Part shown: positions 1 to 12,100 of the stretch, one piece after another
Numbering within the stretch: position 1 is the stretch's first letter
Layout of the letters: every line of letters begins with the position of its first letter
Origin: Malachius bipustulatus
Taxonomy: Eukaryota > Arthropoda > Insecta > Coleoptera > Melyridae
DNA: 64,000 bases
Reading direction: 5' to 3'
NCBI GenBank assembly: GCA_910589415.1
Contig: OU342632.1
Span: 46,737,341 to 46,801,340 of the forward strand
Notes under the pieces: model-generated
Seen by the model: only the letters and a program-made list of their open reading frames with translations
What the model was told of the DNA's origin: nothing
Databases searched by the model: none
Program-made: the position numbers and the translations under genes

Positions 1-339
1 CCTTTATCCCTCTAGGTGATTCAGTTCCAAAAAAAAGTCAGCAAAGTGCTAGGCAGAAAATTAAGTTTCGAAAAAAACTTTCCGCTAACCGCGTCTACGA
101 ATATTCCTTTTTGGTAATGTTAGTATATACGATTTATATTGACAGTTTTTTTGGAACCCCTTCTGCAACAAGGAACCAACCAACACTTTGACTGAAAACG
201 CGTATCTCATGAAAATCACATTAGTTCTTTTAGTACCTATACGCAAAATAGAATAAATATAAAATCCTTTCATTGTGGAGACCTCTACTAGAAAAAGTTC
301 CAACAAAGATACTTGTGTAGTGGTATCTTTGTATTTACT

Positions 340-3300
340 AAGTGTAGTGGAGTAAAATCGGCCTGAAATTATGCTGTTTTTTTTATGAAGGTATAACCAG
401 ATGAGACCTTCACTATCTGGTAGAGAATGATTTTGTCCATCCGAAATGGAATGTGACAACTTTTTTTAGTAGTAACGAATTTTGAAAAATCGAATTTTCT
501 GCTCCCGAGAAATTATTAGAAATTTGTGTTTTTTAAAACATCCATCACGCTCATAAAGCAACGGTTTGAGCTACGGTAATGAATTTTTCGGCATATACTC
601 AAAAAACAAGAGCGCTTCTAGTGGAACTCAGCAAAGTTCGAAAAATTAAGGACTTTTTGAGATAATTGGCCGTAAAGTTGGCACAAGTAAAACCGAGCAT
701 TCTTCATCATGCGGGTAGCTATGTGAATTATTGGGAATAGATGTCTATATGTATGGACTTGAATGAAGAAAACATTATAGAAAAGTTTTTAAAAAAAGAT
801 TCAGCGAGTTAGGTCTCATAGTTTCCGAGAAACCGATTTTTTATTTTACCGTGAATTTGCGCTCGGTCGCTCCGAGTTACTATATTTGCGTAGGTTTAAC
901 TAATGCGAAGTCTAGGTTTTGATGCTTCGCACTACAAACTGGCATAGCGATCGAGTTCTTCCGTAGGTGTGTCTAAGGAAAAATCCACACTGATCTAAAA
1001 TATGAACGCACCGAAACTATTTTTGTTTAATAAAATAAAGAAACATTTTCGCTTAAGTTCGCAATCTTTGAATTTGGTGATAAACGAAAGTTAACAAGCA
1101 CGCAAGATATCTTTGTACGCAAATCGTTTTTCATTTTACATCGTATCTTAACTTTTAGTAATGAGTAAAAAAAAATTTTTTTTTTAGCGATTTCCTCATG
1201 ATGTGTTGATTTCTAGAAATTCTTGGAGCAGTGAATATTATTATTCGAATATAAGAAATCTAATAATTTTTAGTTTTACAATGTCGGCAAGTGGTTGTAG
1301 GCATATTATACAGTACTATATACAAATAAAGATCATTTGTTTATATTTTTATTGAAAATTAGGTTGGTAGATCTTTAGTACCTGCTATACAGGGTGTTAA
1401 GTACCAACTAGTACAAAATAAAGGAGGTGATTCTACGACTTATTCTAAGAAGCTAAGGAGAAAAGTTCCTATTAACATGGGTCCGCAAAAGCACCTTTTT
1501 CGAGATACACCCTGTTCAAAAAAATTATTTTTTCTTACTTTTTCTCAAGGATCTCAAGAATCGTTTGAGCTACACAGGCTCCAGCTTTTGTACAGATTAT
1601 TACATTAATAATACCTACTTTTAAGTGTTTTTTACACAAAGAATACTCTTGGTTAAATATAAGCCACCGTTCTCGAGAAAAACGGCATTTTATGATCATA
1701 AAAACGCACAAAATTCAACATGAACAAAAAATTTTTTTTCAAAACTTCCCATACCGTAACATGTACAAATTCAAATGTACAACTGTAATGTAATGTAATG
1801 TAATGTAAAACTATTTTTCTTGTGCTTTTAGCCAGATTGTTTCCATCTTCGTCTAGAACAGCTTCTTATTCCACCTGAACATGAAGAGCTTTTGGCCGTT
1901 GACACGTACGATTGAACTTCTATTTTTTAAAAAAATAATGCTTTCTGAACGACACACTTACTCTAACGGTATGGTGAAGACAGAGACATCGATGTTTCAA
2001 TGGTTATTTCCATCTCATCAGTCTGTCACATCACCACCACTAGAGAAGTGTGCCGATCAGAAAGAAAATCAAAAGCTTTAAGCAAAATGATTTGTCGGAA
2101 ACATAGTGACTTGCATGGCAAATGCCATCTGATGACTGAAAAGTACAACTTTCAATGTGTCAATCAGAGATTCTCCCAGAGAAATCTGCAATTTTTCACT
2201 ACCAACGCTGACAGTTCACTGAAAAACCAATTACCTTGCGAATCTCAGTAAACCAATCAGAGATGGAGCTAGTCACAAAGCTGTGTTCCTAGAAAGGAAG
2301 TAGTTTCTATGAAACAAATTGAATAATAATAAATTATTATATCAATTACAGCAATCCGATTGTTGAAAAACAATAATGCTTTCTGAACGGCACACTTCTC
2401 TAGTGGTGGTGATGTGACAGACTGATGAGATGGAAATAACCATTGAAACATCGATGTCTCTGTCTTCACCATACCGTTAGAGTAAGTGTGTCGTTCAGAA
2501 AGCATTATTGTTTTTCAACAATCGGATTGCTGTAATTGATATAATAATTTATTATTATTCAATTTGTTTCTATTTTTTAACTTTAATTTTTTGTATAATT
2601 ATTGTAATATACTTAAATTATTACTGTCGTTTGAAAATTTTGTAAACAATAATGTTAAAAGTACGATAACGGCAATCTACCACTTTTTTCGTCTTTTATC
2701 GCACCTGTATTTATTTTTTTCAAGCGAATGCAAAATTTTCCGACGACTGTAATAATTTAAGTATTATAATATAAATAAAAAATTAAAGTTAGAAAAAGTT
2801 CAATCGTAGGTTTCTTGGTAGATATGAACGGCCATATAAAAAATGCTCTTCATGTTCATGGTGGAAGAAGCTGTTCTAGACGAAGTTTAAATCAATGTTG
2901 CTACTAGCACAAGAAAAATGGGTGCAAATTTGAATTTGTGCCATGTTACAGTATGAAAAATTATGAAAATAAATTTTTTGTTCATGTTGAGTTTTGTACG
3001 TTTTTGATCATAAAATTACGTTTTCTCGAGAACGGTGGCTTCTACAGCATTTGATCAGGAGTACTTTTTTGTGTAGAAAACATTGGCTCTGTGAAATTTG
3101 CTCTCAAAATGTCAATTTTTCCAGTGCCGTAAAAGTTAATGGGGTGAAACCCTTACCAAACCCTAAAATCTCCACCACTGGCATATCTTAGAACATTAGT
3201 TTCAAAGTAGCCTTCAAAGTAGCTATTATTAATGTGAAAATTTGTACAAAAGCTGGAGCCTGTAGCTCTAACGGTTCTTGAGATATCGCAAAAAAAGTAA

Positions 3301-4515
3301 GAAAAAACAATTTTTTTGAACACCTTGTATCTCGAAAATGGTGCGTTTGCGGACCCCATGTTATTAATAGGAACTTTTCTTCTTAGAATAGGTCGTAGAA
3401 TCACCTCTTTTATTTTGTACTAGTTGGTAGCTAACACCCTATATATAAAAATGAAAAATTAAATGTCTTCATCTTCGTCGGTGTCATCTTTCTCAACAAT
3501 TTTCTGCAAGTTATTGCAATTTCTAGAAGTGCAGTCTGAACAACATCTCTACCCTTCTTTTATACAAAAACAAAACCATCTTTACTTAATTCAGCTGCCT
3601 TTATTATGTTTAATTAATTCCTTTTCAATTGGGTTATTAACAATTGTGTCTTTTGAGCAATCACAAAGATGTCCACAAATCAAACTTCAATTATTATTGT
3701 CTTCAATTTTCAAGTAATTGAACTACTAAATTGTTATTACTTTAGCTTAGCGGATTGGCTACAAATCTATTGAAGTGTTCAGTATAAACTTATTTACCGA
3801 ACTTTTTCGTAATTATAACATTGATATGTTTCTTTGTAACTATTATTAAACATACTACAATGATTTTTAAAACAATAATTACAATCACTACCACGTGCAA
3901 CTACCACTTTCAGTACGAACCGCAAGTTCTGTGTATAATATAAGGCGCAGCATAGGTAGTAGTGCGCTATCGCGTTAATCCCATTCCGAGAACCATTTTA
4001 AAAAATCGGTTTCTCGGAAGCTATGAGACCTAACTCGCTGAATCTTTTTTTAAAAACTTTTCTATAATGTTTTCTTCATTCAAGTCCGTACATATATACA
4101 TCTATTCCCAATAATTCACATAGCTACCCGCATGATGAAGTTTTCAATGCTCGGTTTTACTTGTGCCGACTTTACGGCCAATTATCTCAAAAAGTACTTA
4201 ACTTTTCGAACTTTGCTGAGTTCCACTAGAAGCGCTCTTGTTTTTTGAGTATATGCCGAAAAATTCATTACCGTAGCTCAAACCGTTGCTCTATGAGCGC
4301 GATGGATGTTTTAAAAAACACAAATTTCTAATAATTTCTCGGGAGCAGAAAATTCGATTTTTCAAAATTCGTTACTACTAAAAAAAGTTGTCACATTCCA
4401 TTTCGGATGGACAAAATCATTCTCTACAAGATAGTGAAGGTCTCATCTGGTTATACCTTCATAAAAAAAACTACCAGAAATAAGCGAGATAGAGCAGCGA
4501 TTTTACTCCACTAGT
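340..4515. repeat. Large nested foldback (inverted-repeat) element
   Basis: The outer arms at about 340-900 and 3985-4515 are reverse complements of each other, with small indels. Inside them lies a second inverted-repeat element (1390-3441), and inside that a third pair of arms (about 1935-2055 with 2389-2510). The short reading frames in this stretch, including near-identical peptides on both strands at 1935 and 2505, are products of the palindrome and not genes. I see no transposase, so it is probably a non-autonomous foldback DNA element. The first 340 bases have no partner and hold nothing I recognise. Confidence 0.75.
1390..3441. mobile_element. CAGGGTGT-type foldback inserted in the larger foldback
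   Basis: The left end reads CAGGGTGTTA after TA. The right end is the inverse, slightly decayed (AACACCCTATA). Arms of about 490-580 bp (1390-1880 and 2865-3441) pair. The core contains a further hairpin at 2316-2395 and 2490-2568. It shares ends with the elements near 21.4, 23.9, 27.6, 31.6, 50.6, 51.3, 52.5 and 52.6 kb. The stretch at 3050-3190 is also related to 62350-62470. Confidence 0.65.
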
Positions 4516-4770
4516 GGCCAAGTGGTTCTCCGCTGGCCCACGAAGCCATAGATCGCGGGTTCAAAACTCACCTTGGCCCGCTTTACTTTTCAGATTCATT
4601 TTCGAATGTCTGTGAAAAGTAAAACAAGCAATCGAACGTTTAAAAGGCAAATATAATTTAAAGTGTGTGTGGCTAAAGAGTTCGTGCTCAAAGCCAATTT
4701 ACCAGAGTGGAGCGACTATGTCTTACCTACACAGTTAAGACCGATGCTCTCTCTTTAAAAAAAAAAATAG
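4512..4770 (+). mobile_element. tRNA-derived SINE
   Basis: The head contains an A-box-like TGGCCAAGTGG and, about 45 bases later, a B-box-like GGTTCAAAACT, which is the internal RNA polymerase III promoter layout of a tRNA-derived SINE. A body of about 170 bp follows and ends in an A-rich run at about 4757-4768. The tRNA part does not fold into a clean cloverleaf, so this is not a functional tRNA gene. It begins exactly where the right arm of the neighbouring foldback ends. Confidence 0.55.
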
Positions 4771-5640
4771 TTTCTATCCACTCATACAGCGTGTTCATAA
4801 AGTTTTAAAATAATAGAAATCGCTTTAACAAGTCGATTTTTTTTTAATTCCATCTTCTGACGTATAAAATATTATTTTTAGACAACCGTTAAATGATGTT
4901 GACATTTTTTCATCAATATGCGAATGAAAAATTGCACATTATGTTGGTATGTCTACTGGGCAGCGTGCACGAAGTATTTGTGTCATTTTCGTGATTTATA
5001 TTTCATTTTTTAGATTATCATCGAACGCAAAATTATGGTGCTTTCGAATGGTTCTCTCTCATTCTCTTATTCTCAAGCGCCAAAGTTCAATTTCGCTCAC
5101 TCGAATACATAATAACTATATTTATGCAATCGATTTTTGGTCAATGACGTCATCATTATTTGTTTTTCAATTATTAGTCCCCTACTTGTGACTTTTTAAG
5201 GAAAATATTTTCCGCTAAATTTCAAACTTTTTTCGCTAAAAAAAAAAAAGAAAAAGGAAGAAAAAAAAGAAGCTCGTGCTATTATACACCATTTAGAAGA
5301 TCTTTCTTGGAAGAACATTCCCTAAAAAGTTCACAAGCACATTCGTAAATACAAAAAAGTTACGGTAAGTTTCTTTTTTTAATTTACATGAATTTTTTAT
5401 TTAAAAGTAAGTACTAAAACAAAAATTATTATTGAAAATTTGACTTCCCATAGCTTTTTTGAATTTATGAACATAATAATCAAACAAACCAAATTTCATA
5501 AAATGTGAAATTTGGAAGAACATTCAAAGTTATTTTGAACAAATGTATGCAATAAATAATTAAAACTGAATTGCTTTAATCATAGTGTTTTTGTCCATCA
5601 ATCAAACTGTCCATTACTTCGAACCACGGTGTAAGAAATA
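4771..5640. other. AT-rich stretch without recognisable gene
   Basis: Low-complexity A/T-rich sequence. The one frame of 80 codons (4949-5191) resembles no domain I know and has the base composition of its surroundings. I see no transposon ends. Confidence 0.5.
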
Positions 5641-6399
5641 TAAGGTGAGCGAACGGGAGTTGTATTTTCACAGTGAGCGTCGAACGAAAACGTCATAGTC
5701 AGTTTATGAGAGAGTTAGGCCAGGTGGGCCTGACCTCTTCTCATGCTTCTCTTTTTTCTCAGTTAGTGGAAGCAAAAATGGGTAGAAAGTGTATTGTGCC
5801 TAATTGTTGTAGAAGTTGATGCAGTGGAACTACCATGGGTATTTCATCGATTGGCGTACCAATAACGTTTAAATATGTAAATAAAATTAAAAGATAAGAG
5901 CACACGTTTGTCAGTGAATATGCGTGAGTAATTTACGCTAGCGCTTGCCCGAGTAAACCGCTCGGCAGAACCAAACACTGCGACTGACTGCGACAACATA
6001 TCTGGGTAACGTGACGATTTCTGGCTACTGTCCTTTCATCTTGTATATCTTACACCATGATTCAAAATTCAAACTATGTTCCTGTTGGTTGGTTCCTGTA
6101 TTTCCAAAGGTGGCCCAATTGTAAAAAACTGTACCTAATCATATTAAACCATAATTTCAGTTTAAAATCCTGTCTTTGGTACAAAAACCGGCATGTCTTC
6201 TCTTTTTTTAGATGCAAAAAATTACAATTTGACATTAAAAATGGTAGAACTTTTGAACTTCCCAATGCTCATAAATATTTTCAATCTTTAAAGAATCTAG
6301 TTTCCTGTCATTATCTTCATTTATATTCGATGTGGACTTGTCCTGCTGCTGCAGTTGTTAAGAATAAGCGCAAGACTTTAAACAGAAATATAGGTACTC

Positions 6400-6740
6400 A
6401 TCTGTTCATTGTAGCTTAAACAACCAAATTTACTCCCACTATTATCGGTGTGACATAACATTCTAAGTGGAGAGAATGATTGCAAAGAAGAAAATTCAAC
6501 TGCAGAACATGTGCTTTGCTACTGTCCCAGAGTTTCGTCAATAACATCCATTTGGGTTAAATCTAGCCTAATATGGTCAGAATTGGGAGAACCTCATCAT
6601 GGCGCCTTATTTTTTTAATTCGGGTGGTAGGAAAAAGTGTAGCAAATGGGGTTTTGACTACTTTGAGAGGAAACACAAAAGGTCCAAGCTGAGGCCTGGA
6701 GATTACAAAAATGGACATGTTTCTCGGAGTTAAAAGCTCC
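6400..6740 (+). pseudogene. LINE fragment: C-terminal cysteine/histidine motif region
   Basis: One frame reads CKEENSTAEHVLCYCPRVS around 6480-6535. This matches the C-terminal cysteine/histidine motif (TAEHxLxxCP) that ends the ORF2 protein of R1/I/Jockey-type non-LTR retrotransposons. Stops lie just upstream and the rest is decayed. A short open stretch at 6057-6419 directly before it may belong to the same remnant, but I see no reverse transcriptase motif in it. Confidence 0.45.
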
Positions 6741-7543
6741 TTGTAGATTTTTATTTATTTTTTAATCGATTAGGCGCAATGCATCCCTACTAATCAGAGG
6801 AGTATATCTATTAACAGGAAATCATGGTGGCTTTATTAGTATTATTATTAGAACTTTGAAAATTGTTTATAATTTTGTGTTTTATCAAAATTATACACAA
6901 TATATGTAATAGATTCGGAATAAGCATCATGTAGCAAAGAATTAAGTTTGGCTATCTGGGGGGTGTCCTAGGGCGTAAGCCGAACCCACTGTGCTCTGTA
7001 TTTTGAGTTCACTAAAAGAATAAAAAGCAAGGATAAATTTAAAAAATTTATTTGAATACAAAATACGATCAATTTATAAAAAACTATTATTTATATATAC
7101 AATTTCTTCATGACATTATATCAAGTGCACGTAATAATTTTTAATCTAAATAACAAATTTTATCCAACTAGGAAAAGCGTAGTCTCGTAGAAAAGAGATT
7201 TTTTTCTACAAGTTAAAGATTCAACTCCAAATAAGTTTGAAAAACCTCCTAAAGATTAAATATAAATATTGACAAAATACCTACTATCTATGATTTATAA
7301 CAAGAGATTCATTCTTTCGCTTTATACAACATAAAATTAAACAGTATTTCTTAATACTAATATTTTTAATATAAAACACAATAATTACGCTCCTAACACA
7401 AATAAATAAATATAATCCAGTTAAGAAACTGTTTTCAAAATTTCATCTTCAAAAATTACATTTAGGTATGTACTTATTTTATATTTTATTGTATTTTTAT
7501 TATTTTACATCAATAATTTTGGTCCTTAATAATTAGAGAAGAG
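6741..7543. other. Gene-free AT-rich stretch, includes 3' flank of the minus-strand gene
   Basis: This lies directly downstream, on the minus strand, of the stop codon of the SEA/EGF gene at 7544. Several AATAAA polyadenylation-type signals exist on the minus strand, for example near 7480-7490, so part of it is probably 3' UTR. Nothing else is recognised. Confidence 0.4.
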
Positions 7544-9197
7544 CTAATGCCTAAAATATTGTGGCCTTCCCATGCTGTAGGTGCTGAGAGGTATTCCTCC
7601 TGCTTGCTTGTAGATTTCATTTTGATCATAATCTACATCATAGTATATGCCACTCTGGTTCTGAAAAATAAGACAAGATTATTGAGAAATTTTCAATTTT
7701 AAACGCCCCCCAGTTCAACACAAAAGAGACCTCAGCAATGACTAGATTCATGCTCAGTCCAAATGTCTTTAATCATTTATTTAAGATCAAAATATCTGTC
7801 TATGACAGGAGCTCAACTTTTTCCTCAGTCGGCCTCAGAAATATCAAGTCTGAGGCTGCAGTAAACTTCTAGGGAAGACTATGAGTTTCTCTCGTTGCAA
7901 TAAATTTAAGGCGGTTATGTAATTTGTATGAACCCTTAAGAATCCCAACAAAAACTCGAAGCTCATTTTTCTGATTCCGCCACTAGTGGATCTTTTTCTG
8001 TCCAAGTTGGCTCATAATAGTTTGATCTGCTAGTATAATAGCTTTAAATATTTTTTCAGACCATTTTGGTTCACCGATAGATTTGTTTAGGAGTAATGTT
8101 CATACCTAGCGATGGTTTCGACCTATAAAAGCTCACCCTGTTTAAGAGCTTTGCCAATTTTATAAGTAGGTCCTCCCAAATATTCTTTAATATAATGCGC
8201 TGTTTTTGAACTGTCGGTTATTGCGGCATTGACTCAGATCAATAAACTTCGTGGAACTGGCAAAGTATCCTGAAGAAGTCAATTGAGAGATCGCCGAAAG
8301 CTTGAGAATAGCAAAACTCGACACAGAAGATGGTACTTATATATCGTACTTACCGCAATAGACACACTGCTTCTGCTTTTAGGCCTGGGCACTTGAAAAC
8401 TTCTACCGAGTAGATCAATCTTATCCTCCTCCTCGCTGCTACTAGAGTCCATGGGTCTCCCTCCATGCATACTTGCCGCTCGTCCACCTCCTGGCAAATT
8501 CATTCTCGGCAAGGGGACAGGAGGTAAAGTTCCATGGTGTTGCAGAGTGCCTGTTCGAGACAAAGCTACTGGCGGGAAGCCACCACCGAACATCGCTGAA
8601 GACGGACGGGTTGAACCTCCTCCTATGACTGGTTCGGGCTGGGAAATGTTTCGCATTAAAATAGTAGAAAGAAACATTGTATACAATCTTAAAAAATGTA
8701 TCCGCTTAAGATGGAGAGATCAAAAGCGATAATGGAAGAACTGTAGTTTAAAAAGTGTAGTAAAAAAAGGAAATATAAGGAAGGTAAATGAATTGGCATT
8801 GTGGTAGAGTATAGAGATCGTGAGAAGAGCTAACTTACCGCATAATGATTAGTTTGTGCCATAACGTCGGCAATTTGCGCCCATCTCAGTCTGTCTTCTA
8901 AAGTGAGTTGATATGGAGGTCCCCCAACTACAGGAGCCTTGACAGTGTTACTAGCTGTGGCCATGTAGCCAAAAACTGGGCTGCCCACAACAGCTTTCTG
9001 TTCACGATTCCACTTGCGACTATTAATGAAAAAAGTTAAATAGGTTCCAATTTAAGATACCAAACACTCACCTCCACATAACAAGACAAACTAACGTAAG
9101 CCCTATGATGATTACCGCGGCTACACTAGCACCTATGGCTACTCCTAATACTTCTCCATCGAGTTCACACTGAGAACCGTAATAATTACCGGAACAA
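7544..9197 (-). CDS. Transmembrane and cytoplasmic block of the SEA/EGF gene
   Basis: Four exons. The first (9197-9072) ends the last EGF module (CSGNYYGSQCE) and holds the single transmembrane helix, followed by WSRKWNREQ, a basic stop-transfer sequence that places the C-terminus inside the cell. The next three encode the tail, with LEDRLRWAQIADVMAQTNHY, an acidic serine cluster (SSSSEEED) and a tyrosine-rich end (GIYYDVDYDQNEIY, then MGRPQYFRH). The acidic-serine and tyrosine clusters are plausible kinase or adaptor sites (inference). For exon 8638-8354 the acceptor TTTCCCAG was chosen because it alone keeps phase 0. Confidence 0.85.
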
Positions 9198-12100
9198 CTA
9201 GAAAAATTTAAGAATTTAAATGATTATTTTTTAACCTTGATAAATTATTGTTCTTACACGCAGACTTCTTGACCATTCTGGTATTTGCATTCTCCTCTAT
9301 TGTTGCATCGTTGTGCTGAGCATTGCTCGCATTCACGACCTGCTCTGTATTTATTGTCAGCCCATAAGTCTCTGTAACCGTCACCGCACTCGCATGTGAA
9401 GCCTCCGAAAACGTTGATGCACCTAGCGAGAGAATGGCAATCGTGCAATTCTGGAGACGAACATTCATCTAGATCTGAAAATGGAATAAAATTTATGTCA
9501 AATAAATAAAGAATAAGAAAAGTGAAGTGATGAGAACTAACCTTGCAAGTTAGAAACGGATCCTGGAGGACTGTCGACCCAAAGAGCACTTTTCCCGACA
9601 TTATTGCTTCTTCGCTGGATCACTCCCAGTAGATGTTTCTGTATGTCGTTTCTAACAGTTGGCCTTGAAGTTTCTGAATTCTCTTCTAACTCTAAAGTTA
9701 GGTTAACGAATACACCAGCTTGGCCTGCTGATCTTTCACCTTTGTAGATCGTATTTACTTTGGCTCCCAGGAATTCATCGCTGAATGGTGTCATGGACAT
9801 TGCAGATTCCAACTGAAATCCAATAAAAATCTCATTTAAGACCAGAATTTAAAAGTTTCCTTTTTCTATCAAGCTAAGTTTTTTGAATCAATTATTAACA
9901 TCAACATTGTTAAAATAAATGGTTTCTGGAAGAAGAGGGCAAGAACAAACTGACACATTTCATTGCCTTATTGAAATAAAAAAAATATATTTTGGAGTAG
10001 CAAAAAAATGGCAGTTTTTGGATAATTCTTCATGATTCTTAACGTTTCAAGAACTCTCTTGCAACCTTAAAATTAGAAGAATGCAAAAATTCTAATAATG
10101 ATGTCTTACCGCTCTTTCAGCTTCATAAGAGAGTTGTTGGTAGCTATCACTGCTCTTGTCAGTGAGTTCACTGGCCCATACAACTCTTCTCTCGTAAATC
10201 TTGTCCACTCGAAGAGACATAAGCACTGACACTATTTTCCTGCAGGGATCTCTATGTTTTCTCCTAGCATGTCCTGGTCTGCAGTGACACGCGCTTACGC
10301 CGCTCTCCGTTCGACATATCTCATGTTGAGAACCATCACACGTGGAATCGTCTCCTACTATGCAAGTATCGATTCTAAAAAAGAAATCTCTCTTGTAAGT
10401 CTTGTCTAAATAAATACAATTGTTTCGGTGTTTCACCTGACAGGTGGATGCGTCGGTCTAGGTCTTCCATAAAGCGGTCTCCTTTGTGTAGGTTTCACCA
10501 CACCCTTGGGCGGCTTTTCAGTCTCCACAACGGCGTACCCAGTCCCGGTTATCTGGTTGGCTGAAGCTGTGGTAGGTTTAATGCTGCTGGAAGACTTCGT
10601 CGGATCTCCAAACAAGTTCAAGTAAGTCCTCTTCCCGTCTATTGAAACGAAGCCCTCGTCTCCTACCGGACTGGTTATCACGTCACCTTGTGGTGTCAAG
10701 TCAACTACAAATTATGATATTATTTGATGATCATTTTTTGAGGCTTAATTATTGTTACCTGGAATAATGTACGGTTTACCATTTCCATTTCCAGTTCCAC
10801 CACCGGGACCTTGGATTGCCGATACGGTTATATCAAAGATGTCTCCTAATTGTCCGATAGGTGGCCTGGTCATAATGGGTTTTCGTTTGTTGCCTCCTGG
10901 TTTATATTCAGTGTCATCCAGAACTATTCCGGGTCTCGGTTTGTAAGGGAAATACGAATAGCCTTGCTGTTGTGTAGATGTTTCAGTCTGGTTCACTGTA
11001 ATTATAAAAGAATTACAGTTGCTGCGTTATTAATTTTATGAAAATAGATTTAAATATTAATTGTAGACGAGCGCATTCATGTAATAATAATTTATTCTAT
11101 GAAGTCTAGCAAAATATGAGATATTTTTGGCTCTTGATTTTTAAGTGACTGTTATTTTTTATTCATTTGAGCAAACATTCCTTGTTAACCTACTTTTATA
11201 AAAATTTAATAATTAAATAGTTCACCACCGTAATATTGGCATTATAAATATTTCGCATATTTATACGTTACACAGGACGCCGTTTTAATCCGAATTATGT
11301 GCATATTTGGATGGATAATCATTAACCTGGAATGTTTAATTAGAGGTACCTATGCCTTGTTATCTAATCACATATTAACACAGATATTACATATCGATCG
11401 TTACTGAAATTACCTAGAATAATTACCGCTATATTAATGCTTATTTTGCAAATTTTCTTATACCCTCTCGTTGGTGAATTTACTAATAAGCTTACGTAAA
11501 GCAAAAATTCCTAATCACTTTTCGGTTATCGTTCTTCTAATTAAATCCGCATGCAATCAACCATTGTTTTGTTATCAATGCCATAAAATATTGTCCAAAG
11601 CAATTTTAATATTAAGATAATACTTACCAATATTCATACCTGCAATAGTAGCTGTTTTATCTTCTACTGATTTTATAATTGTTGGAATTTCAATCGTTGT
11701 TGAAACTGATGGAAGACTTTCAGTTGGAGTGGTGGATAATGTCGAAGACGACATAACTTCTTTAAGAGTCTGGGAGACGTCTAAAATTGAAGTCTCCAAA
11801 ACTGGTGTCGCCTCACCCATATGACCTTCTTCTGTTTCTAATGAAGCATTACTCAATATTTGGGAATAATCGGATACCTGAACAGTCGTTGTAGTTGATA
11901 TAACGGTACCAGTCTGGGTAGGAGTAATGCTGCTTGAACTTATTAACGACGAAACTGAAGAAATTACTTGCGAGGAATTTTCCTTTGAAACTAATGACGA
12001 AGTAGTAGTTTTAATCTCATCTGCAACAACTTGAGAAGTTTTAGTCCTTTTGTCCATCTTAGACGAGCTCTTCTCCTTATTTTTTTCAAATTCCAAAGTT

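Noticed and set aside
4512..4590. Candidate tRNA gene
   Set aside because: A- and B-box-like motifs are present, but the arms do not pair into a cloverleaf and an A-tailed body follows, so it is a SINE head.
5779..5820. Possible THAP-domain start (MGRKCIVPNCCRS)
   Set aside because: It stops after 13 residues and the remaining zinc-coordinating residues cannot be read downstream in any frame with confidence.
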